Source: Orobanche coerulescens (taxonomy: Eukaryota > Streptophyta > Magnoliopsida > Lamiales > Orobanchaceae). Taken from it: DNA of 64,000 nucleotides. Below the pieces are notes generated by a model. The model was not told the DNA's origin. It saw only the letters and a program-made list of their open reading frames with translations, and did not search any database. Where the stretch lies: assembly GCA_033398695.1 (NCBI GenBank), contig CM065801.1:102665170-102729169 (forward strand). The letters run 5' to 3'. The translations under genes and the position numbers were made by a program. Shown piece by piece: positions 1 to 8,939 of the stretch; the first letter of the stretch is position 1, and each line of letters begins with the position of its first letter.

Positions 1-135
1 ACTAAGCCTATTTATCAACAACAGTGTTGCAACTAAGCCTAAAGTTTGACAAATCACTGTTGCAACAACAGTGAGACAAATCAACAACACTGAAACAAAT
101 CACTTGCTAAAGTGAAGACAAATCAATTGACTTAC

Positions 136-1710
136 AACAACAGAGTTTGTTTTTGGATCCACTTGCTTTCCTGTTCGGCTTTGGCGAGTGACGATGAACA
201 TTTCTTCTTGGCATACATCCTCTCCATTCACCTTTTCTACACACTACAATAGTTGTTTGAGCAGAAAAATATTGATTAGGAGAAAGCTTATTGAAATTGG
301 GAATAGAAATGTATAACTCCTAAACAAACACATAAATATACTACCGATTCATTTCGAACTCTAGAAAATTTTTTTGGTCCCATGAGATGCATATATTTCA
401 GCCTAGTCCTATTCACAGCATTTTTCTTTCTAATGTCCTGCATTATAGATAAACAAACTTGAAATCAAATAGTCAAATAATTATCTTACTTGGACAGTAG
501 TATTTGACCAATAAGACATCAATTGTCTAAAATGAGCTTCCGAAATCATCTCAGGATGATGTCTTAACCTTTCTCGCAGGCTAGAGTATTTAAGAAAATG
601 TTTAATCTTGATTTTGCACTTGTAGCGTCTCCAAGCTTCATTTATGCAACAAAACACTGATTTCTTTCTTTCTTCGGGAATATTGAATTTACTCTACAAA
701 CAGTTTTCATTTCATAAATATATATATATATATCAGCATTTAAAAAAATATGGTAATAATTTGCACATACATTAACATACTCCCATATGCGATCTTTGTA
801 ATCAGTAGTCAAGGCTTTGAAGTTTGTGAAAGTTAGAGGACAAAAGTCGGAATTCCTCGCCAAAGTGCCCAATTGGCTCTCCAGCATCGTCTAATGTAAC
901 TTCTGGACGTTCGTCAATGGCTCTTGCATGAGTCTTTAAACATTGGGTTGGACCTCGGGTTCTTTTATTACTTGGACCTAACAAATTATAAATAATAAAT
1001 ATAAATGAAGGAAGGTTGGTTTTGGAAAGTTAGTGCTATACAAAATCTACCAACTTTCATATACAAGATATTATAGTATGTAATCATTTTTCCAAGATAG
1101 ATTATAAATTTGTACCTTTGGTTACATTAGCGTTGCTTTCGAAATTTCATTCTTAGTCTGCATTTCCATCTTGGAACATGGCCTCTAATTCATCTTCTTC
1201 ATCTTCAATACCAAGGTGTTTTTCATCACCGGTCTCACCATTTTCATGAAGGAACTCATTCATTGACATGGGACAACACATTGGAGTCTTTTTTTCCTTC
1301 TTTCTAGGGTTGTTTTGATTGACACCTGATCCATCTTCTTGAGCCATTGGCATTTCTGAACTTTGGTTCTTTTGACTTGTACCCACTAGATGGGTTTTTT
1401 CAATGGGATTATGTTGCCTAAGTGAATTCCATTCTCCTTGCTCACCTATCACATTTGATAACAAAGTTTGATTGATTCCTTTACTTTGCTGGTCAAGCCT
1501 TTTAGCTTAGGAAGTAATGCTTGATTTGGTCAATGGCTTGTTTACCGCCTTTCTAGTAGTTTCTTCTTGAACATTACATAACTCCCTTTCCGTCAGAGGC
1601 TGGTTGCTTCCTTTATTTTGCAAATAATTCATTGATGCAGTGGTGGGTGGCTTGTTTTGCTCCTTTCTTATAGTTTCTTTTTGAAAATTTGTTAACAAAT
1701 TCTCAACCAT
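136..1710 (-). pseudogene. Second CACTA protein (En/Spm-Ptta plant transposase family), spliced
   Basis: Minus-strand multi-exon gene downstream of the transposase. Exon 1 (about 1710 to 1150) encodes a polar, repetitive N-terminus rich in N, Q, K and T with an in-frame TAA at 1507-1509. Later exons were found by splice sites and family likeness. They are 977-771 (RGPTQCLKTHARAIDERPEV, then a 1-nt shift near 865-875, then KDRIWEYVN), 693-490 (starts SKFNIPEERKK, contains INEAWRRYK and LMSYWSN), 437-345 (KKNAVNRTRLKYMHLMGPKK) and 236-136 (EEMFIVTRQSRTGKQ). Introns begin GTATGT, GTAAGA, GTAGTA and GTAAGT and end in AG. The RGPT, W..Y, YW and MG..KF blocks match the plant En/Spm-Ptta transposase family. 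Proteins of this family are thought to bind subterminal repeats, as TNPA does. The end of exon 1 and any last exon to the left are uncertain. Confidence 0.72.
716..733. repeat. (TA)n microsatellite in intron
   Basis: A pure AT/TA run of about 18 bases lies in the intron between the 977-771 and 693-490 exons of the second CACTA gene. It has no coding role. Confidence 0.8.
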
Positions 1711-1828
1711 GGCTTGGCTATTTGAAGGGGATTATGCTGCCTATCACGTCTATCTTCACTTGCAGCAGGTGTGATCAATGGCTGGCTATTTCCTTCATTT
1801 TTCTTCATAGTCATTTGTACTTGGGAAC

Positions 1829-4121
1829 TCATGGATGCAACGTTACTGGATGGCTTCTATTACGAACATAAGTCTTTAGCTTACATAAAGCTCTTTCTGG
1901 GGGATATATCCATCGAAATTGAACCGGACCACTTAACCTGACCTCGTTTGTTAAATGAATAGGCAAGTGGACCATTATATCAAAAAAACTAAGAGGAAAA
2001 ATCATCTCCAATTGAGAAAATACTTCTGCAATCTCTGCTTCCAAGTAAAACAAATCTTCTGGTTGGATAACTTTCTGACAAAGAGCACGGAAAAAGGAAC
2101 AACGGCGTATTAGAGGTTCAGCCACTTCATCAGGCATTGTGTATCTGATTGATATTTGCAACAAGTAATGAAGCATGAAATGAGCATCATGGCTCTTATA
2201 ACCAGGTATTATTTTTTTCAGCAGCATTTACGCATCTTGAAATGTTAGATGCACTACCATCTAGTAACTTAGCATCCTTTAAAACACCACAAAAAATAGC
2301 TTTCTCTTCCGAAGTCATAGAAAAACATGCTTTTGCAAGCTCTACAAGGCCATCACCAATATCTTGTGGATGAAGATTCTTTCTGATTCCCATATCTTGT
2401 AAATCATAACGAGCTTCCCGATGATCTTTTATCTTCCCTGATATTTCCAAAAGAGTGACAATAATACTGTCCAATATGTTTTTTTCTATGTACATTACAT
2501 CAAGATTATGACGTAAAGAAACATAGGCCCAATATGGTAATTCAAAAAAGATTGACAACTTCTTCCATGGCCCATAAATTTTTTTCTTGCTCTTCTTCCA
2601 AAAAGCATTGATGAAAAATTCTAACTCTTGTAAGATATATGTCCATGTTAACAAAGTTGGAACAGTTCTAAATTCTTGTTTTCGATTAAACGATTTTTTG
2701 TTAGATCTCCAAGGATGATCCATTGGCAAAAAAAGACGATGATCCATATAGCACGTCTTATGACTATGTTTCAGATAAATAGAAGAAGTGCCATGATTGC
2801 AACATGCACATGCAAACTTCCCTTTGGTACTCCAACCAGACAACATAGCGTACCCAGGGTAATCACTAATAGTCCACAACAAAGTTGCCCGCGTTTGAGA
2901 AGTTTGATTTTTAGAGGCATCATATGTCTCTACTCCCGGTTCCCATAACTGTTTCAACTCCTTAATCAAAGGTTGAAGGTACATATCAATGTTATTTCCA
3001 GGTGATTTTGGTCCTGGAATCAGCAACGACATCATAGTATATTCGGACTTCATGCACAGCCACGATGGAAGATTGTATGCCATCAACATGATAGGCCATG
3101 TACTATGAGATATACTCATGGTCCTAAATGGATTGAATCCATCACTGGTCAAGCCTAGTCTTAAATTACGACAGTCAGAAGCAAAATCGGGATAAAGGTT
3201 GTCAAAATACTTCCATGCTTGGCCATCAGCAGGATGCCTCAATTTCCCATCCTTTGTATGCTCTTCTTCATGCCACGACATTGACTCCGCTGTCCTTGAG
3301 CACATAAACAGCCTTTGAAGTCTTCGAATCAAGGGAAAGTATCTCAAAACTTTTTCCGGAACTTTATGCTCTTTTTTTGTTTCCTCAAATTCAAAATCTA
3401 TATGAGGGAATTCCTTCCACCGTGAAGCCCAACAAATAGGACAGGAATCAGATTTCTCATGCTCTTCCCAAAATAAGATACAATCATTTGGGCAAGCATG
3501 AATATTTTCATAGTTAAAGCCTAAGTCTTTAATCATTGCCTTTGTTTTGTTAAAAGATTCAGGAATGTTTAACTCAGGAATGGCTTCTTTCAATAATTGT
3601 AAAAGAGAACTAAATGACGCATTGGTCCACCCATGGCGACATTTTAACAAGTACATTCGAATTGTAAATGACAAAGTGGAGAAGTTTTTGCAGCCTGGGT
3701 ATAATTCCTATTTTGCCTCATGAACCAAATTATAGAATTTTGTTGCATCTTCATTAGGACCCTCGTTGACACCCTTTGCTTTTCTCACATCCCTAAACAT
3801 GTCATACAGTAATCCATCAATGTCATCAAGTGTGTCCTCTTGATCTTCCATCTCACTATCAAGGCCCTTTGTGAATGCTAATCGCTCTCCATGGTTCACC
3901 CAAACATCGTAGCCTTTCAAAAATCCAGTGCCTATTAAATGATCATATATCACATTTCGTTTTTCCCAACAATGATTTCTACACTTAGCACAAGGACATA
4001 ATATCTCATCCCCTTGCGGTCTTCCTTTAGTGTATGCAAAATCTAAAAAAGACTCTACACCATTGATATATTCTGGACTGAACCTTGCTAGCTTAACCCG
4101 CTCTTTGTCCATCACTATCAA
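1829..4121 (-). pseudogene. TNP2-type CACTA transposase, one stop and one frameshift
   Basis: This would encode the transposase that recognises the element ends and excises it. From the ATG at 4121 the first ~75 residues form the transposase-associated domain (Cys-rich LCPCAKCRNHCW near 3970). The TNP2 core follows, with CPICWASRW near 3430 and SGWSTKGKFACACC near 2810, and then a DUF4218-type domain between 2200 and 1840 that ends in YVRNR. Two breaks are visible. An in-frame TAG lies at 3708-3710 with the same frame continuing after it. A +1/-1 shift occurs at an A-run (T-run on the + strand, about 2211-2219), where homology moves to another frame. Domain order and combined length (about 750 codons) fit a nearly whole gene. 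With only two lesions the inactivation looks recent, or one lesion could be a sequence error. Confidence 0.85.
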
Positions 4122-5070
4122 TCTAATAAAAAAGTGATGAACATGTTAAGTACTAGGTTAAAAAAAATATTATAATTAAAAACTATATCATCCAAGGATT
4201 TAAAACCTCATGACCTTATTCATTTTCAAGATTTATGCAACTTATTCATAATCTTATGCAACAATGTTTTTTTTACTTATGTTATTTAATTTGAGCCATC
4301 CGATCCACGTTAGCTATACAGTAGTGGCTGAAATATTCTTAACCAAAAGAACAACCAAAGAAACAATAACCAAATTATTAAGCAAAGAAACAGTAACCAT
4401 TTAATTATTAACCAAAAAAACAAAGAAAAATTAAAAGAAAAAACAGAGAAAAATTAACATTGCCCCCCACCCCCATTTCCTTCTAGTGAAATATCAGAAA
4501 ACATGTTTTTCATTCTCTGTTTTGCATTTCCTGCTACTCTATTATTATATATCAACAGCCAACCAGTAATATTGTCAACTAAAATGTTATAAAAATACTA
4601 ACAGAGGTGAACAATATTGCAAATTTGTATCTAAAATGATCTCTCCAATTGCTAACAGGTTGCTACAGGTGAAAAATATTGCAAATTCGATGGGTTTTAC
4701 AAAAACAATCATTGACTGCAAAATATCACTTTTTCACCGTATGCAAACTCGTCAGAGAAGGGAAGGGGGTTTCCAGATATATGCGGTTTGGGGATATAAA
4801 GCATTATTATGAAAAGAGAAATGTTGCTACTCACCGTATGGAAGTTGAATTCTGAGAATGGAGTGCAGGCAGAGCTGAGATCGTGCGATTTAGGGAGGTA
4901 GGGCGCGATTGGAGGCTGAGTGTGGAGTCACAGGCGGCGGCCGTAGGGAGCCTGTGCGCAGTGATTTATTTGAGCGGTCGTAGGGAGGTGCCGATGGTAA
5001 ATGTGATTTGGGGGTTGGGGATGGAAGATGATGTCATGGGTGTTAAATTAGGTCTGAGTGAATATTAATT
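4122..5070 (-). other. CACTA 5' region upstream of the transposase
   Basis: AT-rich non-coding stretch between the transposase ATG (4121) and the subterminal repeats. It should hold the promoter and leader of the minus-strand transposase. A poly-C/A-rich patch sits near 4460-4475. A G-rich block near 4860-5040 carries a short open frame on the + strand that I regard as chance. No clear TATA box could be assigned. Confidence 0.5.
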
Positions 5071-5328
5071 AAGCGTTGCCGCTAAAATAATTAGAACAGT
5101 GTTTTAAGGGTTTTTTAATGAAGTTTAAGGCAACACTCCTTTCTATCACATTATTTAACCGTTGCCTAATACAAGGTTTTAGGCTAATATGCAACCCTTA
5201 CACAACACCCATTGCTTATTCATATTTATTAGCAACATGCAAAAAATTGTTGCTTATTCCATCTATAGGCAACAGTTTTCTACCCGTAGAATCTTTTAGT
5301 GTTGCCTAAAGTAAAAAATGTTGTAGTG
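5071..5328. repeat. CACTA right terminus and subterminal repeats
   Basis: The terminal CACTACAA (reverse complement of 5321-5328) is followed inward by several copies of GTTGCCTA or its complement, near 5127, 5160, 5262 and 5301. Such arrays are the binding region of the element-encoded DNA-binding protein in characterised CACTA elements. Confidence 0.8.
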
Positions 5329-5331
5329 TGA
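5329..5331. other. Target site (TGA) of the CACTA insertion in Gypsy-1
   Basis: Immediately after the terminus the sequence TGAATCAGCGGC matches Gypsy-A at about 8886, where it is preceded by AGTA without interruption. CACTA elements make 3-bp target duplications, so TGA is the expected right-hand copy. The left copy is outside the window. Confidence 0.75.
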
Positions 5332-7570
5332 ATCAGCGGCAACCAGTTGGACAGTCACAATAGAGTTCCAGCAGGGGCCGGGAACAGAGTCAGAAGGCTA
5401 GAGGGGGAGATTCTAGCGTCAGTTCGGCACACCCGCGAGTCTATGAGATCTGTCGAGCAGACGAACCCGATGCGGAAGTGGCATTAGGTACCATTCATAT
5501 CCTATCTCATCCAGTTCATGTACTTTTTGCTTCGGGTGCTACACATTCTTTAATCTCCTTGGATTGTGTACGCCGTTTCAATATAACTTGTATGACTTCT
5601 TGCCATCCTTTCATTGTGAAACTACCTAGCAGGGATAGAATCGTGGGGAATCGGGAGATTAGAGATTTTCCGGTGAATATAGCCGGTATGGATTGGTTAT
5701 CGAATTTGATTGTGGTTGATATGGAGGGCGAGGATGTGATCCTCAGTGAGGATTGGCTTGATAGTCACCAAGTGATTATGAATTACCGCACTAAGGTTAT
5801 CACTATGATGACTAAAGACGGTTCTGAGTACTCGTTTATGGGACGTAAGTCGGGCCAACCGAAGTTTCTTATTAACGCCATGAAGGTCGTAAAACTCTTG
5901 AATAAAAGTTTCATGGGCTATTGGTGTTATGATTTGAAGACGGAAGGAAACGAAGTTAATTTCTCTTCGATTCCAATTGTTAATGAGTATCCCAATGTTT
6001 TTCCAGACGACCTCCCGGGATTATCGCCGGATCGGGAGATAGAATTTTCTATGGACTTGGAGCCTGACGCGACTCCGATTTCTAAGGCCCCATATCGGAT
6101 GGAATCTTTCGAGATGCAAGAATTGAAGAATCAGCTAGGAGAACTATTAGAGAAAGGGTACATCACACCAAGCGATACGCCTCGAGGCGCGCCTGTTTTT
6201 TTTGTGAGGAAGAAGGATGGTTCACTATGTTTATGCATTGATTACCGTGAGCTGAACAAAGTGACCATCAAGAACAAGTATCCTTTGCCTCATATAGATT
6301 ATTTATTTTCTCAATTGCAGGGGGACGCAGTATTCTCAAAAATTGATTTGAGATCCGGATACTACTAGCTCCGAGTGAAAGAGTCCGATGTTCCGAAGAC
6401 TGCGTTTCGAATGAGATACGAACATAATGAATTCGTGGTCATGCCTTTCGGGTTGACTAATGCCCCGAAAGTATTCATGCAACTAATGAACAAGATATTC
6501 ATTGAGTACCTGGTCAGATGTGTGGTCGTCTTTATTGACGACATCTTGATTTATTCTTGGGATAAGGAGGAACATGCCAGGCCCTTGCGGTTGATACTAG
6601 ATGTTTTGAGAGCCGAACACCACTATGAAAAATTCTCAAAGTGTGAGTTCTGGTTGGAAGAAGTGATGTTTCTCGGCCATATGGTTTCGGCCGAAGGGGT
6701 TTGTTTAGACCCGCAGAAGATTGAGGTAGTGCTAGATTGGGCACCGCCTAAAAATATTAAAGAAGTTCGTAGCTTTTTGGGTCTTGCTGGGTGTTACCAT
6801 CGGTTTGTCGAGGGGTTCTCAAAAATCTCTCGGCCACTTACGCAGTTACTCCAGAAGACAGAAAAGTTTGTTTGGACTGCCGAGAGACAACCGAGCTTTG
6901 ATGAGCTGAAGAGACGTTTGACCTCAGTGCCGATTTTAGCTTTACCATAGGGTAGTGAAGAATTTGCAGTTTATAGCACTGCTTCAGGACAAGGGCTTTG
7001 ATGTGTGCTTATGCAGTATGATAAGACGGTAGCTTTTGCATCACGGCAGTTGAAGGCGTATGAGATTAACTATCCTACTCATGATTTGGAATTGGCTACA
7101 ATTATCTTCACAGTTGATATTTGGCAGCATTATTTGTATGGCTCTCCGTGTCGGATTTATACTGACCACAAGAGTTTGAAGTATTTTTTCAGCCAGAAAG
7201 AGCTGAATATGAGACAGAGACATTGGTTGGAATTAATCAAGGATTATGACTTGGAAATTATTTACCATCCGAGAAAGGCTAATGTCATCGCGGATGCATT
7301 GAGCCGCAAATCGGCATCGCTTCAGATGCTCGAGGTTCTTACATCTCAGACGAAGATTCGTCAGGATTTAATCGAGCAAGGAATAGAAATTTGGCTTCAA
7401 AGAGTGCAAGGACAGTTGTGCACTCTCGAAATTACTTCATCCTTGGTTGACGACATCAAAAGGAAACCGTGGAGTGACCCGATGATCTCTCAACTGAAGG
7501 AAGATGTAATTAAAGGAAAAGCCCTTGGTTTTATGGTCCATGAAGATAGTATTCTGAGATTTCAGGGCAG
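5331..7570 (+). pseudogene. Gypsy-1 pol: protease, reverse transcriptase, RNase H
   Basis: One reading frame (codons starting at positions divisible by three) runs through the whole fragment and is broken only by nonsense codons: TAG 5361-5363, TAG 6366-6368, TAG 6948-6950 and TGA 6999-7001. Protease near 5530 reads ASGATHS, so the catalytic Asp of the usual DSGA is Ala. RT shows [12 protein letters not shown] near 6230, [10 protein letters not shown] near 6440 and the catalytic FIDD at about 6531-6542. RNase H shows [11 protein letters not shown] near 7160 and ADALSRKS near 7290. The integrase start ([11 protein letters not shown]) is cut at 7570. As a working unit it would mature gag-pol and copy element RNA into DNA in a cytoplasmic particle. 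It has no frameshifts, so decay is by point mutation only. Confidence 0.88.
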
Positions 7571-7760
7571 CCAAAATTTCCAAACTCACCAAGCAACATC
7601 CAAACGACGAAACGAAACCGACGACAAGTAAAAATATTTCGATTCCGAAATATCCCAACGCAATGTACATTGTATCAGTAAAATACAACAACACTTGTAC
7701 AATTCCAAATGAATACGTACAACACAACAGTGAGTGAAAAAAATTACCCCCGATATTACA
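7571..7760 (-). mobile_element. 190-bp end fragment of LTR-D
   Basis: Nearly identical to 48478-48667, the end of the long LTR-D. It ends in GATATTACA at 7760 and is followed by CAGAA, the same 5-bp target duplication that borders LTR-D before Gypsy-B. The left edge is the abrupt junction with Gypsy-1 at 7570/7571. Confidence 0.85.
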
Positions 7761-7764
7761 CAGA

Positions 7765-8937
7765 ATGTCTGCTGCTAGGGGAAAGAGGCGAGGCCGTGGT
7801 CGTGGATGCGGACGAGGATGTGGCGCAGATGCTTCCCTCAATTCCGTAGCGGGGTCAACCACCCCTAGTTTATCTAACTTAGTGCATCCTGATATCGAGG
7901 GTCAACATGACCAGTCGACCGGCCAAGGGAATAACGCAGATATTGGAATTACGAATGTCCTCCAACAATTGGCTAACTAGGTGACTATCTTGGCCCAAGC
8001 CGTTCAGCTGAACAATCCGAACCCGACATCGGATGCCTTGCTTCAGAATGTGATCCGTATGCACCCTTCGCAGTTCAGCGGTCATACAGACCCGATGAGT
8101 TGGGAGAAATGGTTCGCGGAGTTAGAGAAAATTTTTGAAGCGGTTGATTGTCCAGAAGTGAGGAAGGTACCGATTGCTCAATACTTCCTTACCAATGAAG
8201 CCGTGACTTGGTGGAAAGTTATCAAGCCGCAGGATCACGCTGCTACGTGGGGAGAGTTTAAAGAGCTACTGGAGGCCAAGTTTTGTCCTTGGACAGTGCA
8301 AGAAGGCAGAATCCGAGCCTTTTTTGAGGCTAAGACATAGAATATTCCAGTCTCGCGGGCGATAGTGGAATACAACCAACAGCTGATTCACGTGAAGAAT
8401 CAAGTGTGAGATGAGCGTTACAAGATCCGTTACTTTGACATGCATATGAATATGGATTTACAGCGTTACATGTCCAGGTTTGCTTGCACTACCTTGAAGG
8501 AATACCAAGACAGGGCTTTGGCCTATGACATGTTGAGTCCCCACAATGATACCACGGTAGAATTGAAGAAGCAAGAGACCGCTGGTAACTTTTCTGGCTC
8601 AAAAGGTGGCAACTTCTAGAGACCTCAGGCGGCCAACCATTCTGTCAGACAGTTGTCACGTTCTGTTAGAGGAAAGAAGAGTTTTCGTTTTGCTTCGGGC
8701 ACCCCAACCCGCCCGGTAACCTGTTTTAATTGTGGTCGTCCAGGCCACATCAATATGGAGTGCAACTTCCCACCTCTGAAGTGTCACACTTGTGGACAGA
8801 TGGGGCATAGGGCAGCTTATTGCCCCAAACAAGACCAAACTTTGGACACTCGGGCTTCGTCCCCAACGCCTATAGATCAGAGTATGAATCAGCGGCAACC
8901 AGTTGGACAGTCACAACAGAGTTACGGTAGGGACTAG
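7765..8937 (+). pseudogene. Gypsy-A gag with two CCHC zinc knuckles
   Basis: Capsid and nucleocapsid precursor. The ATG at 7765 opens with an Arg/Gly-rich N-terminus (RGRGRGCGRGCG). The capsid region includes HPSQFSGHTDP and SWEKWFAELEKIF near 8075-8130 and AVTWWKV near 8200. Two knuckles, CFNCGRPGHINMEC and CHTCGQMGHRAAYC, lie at 8719-8823. The frame is constant but carries stops at 7978-7980 (TAG), 8338-8340 (TAG), 8407-8409 (TGA, Trp in Gypsy-B), 8617-8619 (TAG) and 8935-8937 (TAG). All except the TGA are also in Gypsy-B. Tekay-like Gypsy gags often carry double knuckles. Confidence 0.87.
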
Positions 8938-8939
8938 GG

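Larger units (their letters stand above)
1..5328 (-). mobile_element. CACTA (En/Spm) DNA transposon, left end outside window
   Basis: Class II element read on the minus strand. The right terminus is seen directly: the + strand ends in TTGTAGTG at 5321-5328, which is CACTACAA on the minus strand, the hallmark terminus of CACTA elements. Short subterminal repeats of the type GTTGCCTA/TAGGCAAC fill the last 260 bases. Two coding units follow in the usual order: a TNP2-type transposase (4121 to 1829) and a second spliced En/Spm-type protein (1710 to 136). At the left, bases 1-130 contain repeated AACAACAGTG and ACAAATCA motifs that look like the opposite subterminal region, but no terminus is present, so the element runs off the window. 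It is inserted in a Gypsy element, whose sequence resumes at 5329. Confidence 0.9.
5329..7570 (+). mobile_element. Gypsy-1: chromovirus-type element, 5' part displaced by CACTA, 3' part lost
   Basis: Ty3/Gypsy copy on the + strand. The 5' LTR and gag lie left of the CACTA insertion, outside the window. What remains runs from just after the gag zinc knuckles through protease, RT and RNase H, and stops abruptly at 7570 at the start of integrase, where an LTR-D end is joined. Unlike Gypsy-A and Gypsy-B it keeps the full protease-RT linker, so it is the least rearranged copy of this family here. Confidence 0.88.

Noticed and set aside
242..249. CACTACAA at the left looked like the left CACTA terminus
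   Set aside because: It lies in an intron of the second CACTA gene, with exons 236-136 beyond it, and lacks the subterminal repeat context; the true left end is outside the window.
2211..2219. Programmed frameshift at the transposase A-run
   Set aside because: CACTA transposases are made from spliced mRNA without known frameshifting; a simple indel or sequence error fits better.
4883..5068. Small + strand frame in the CACTA 5' region
   Set aside because: No homology, antisense to the presumed leader, short.
7437..7862. Minus-strand frame with HPRPHPRPRPRLF and hydrophobic segments (also at 48299-48769)
   Set aside because: It is antisense to the Arg/Gly-rich gag start and the LTR-D end; the proline-arginine repeat mirrors the RGRG codons.
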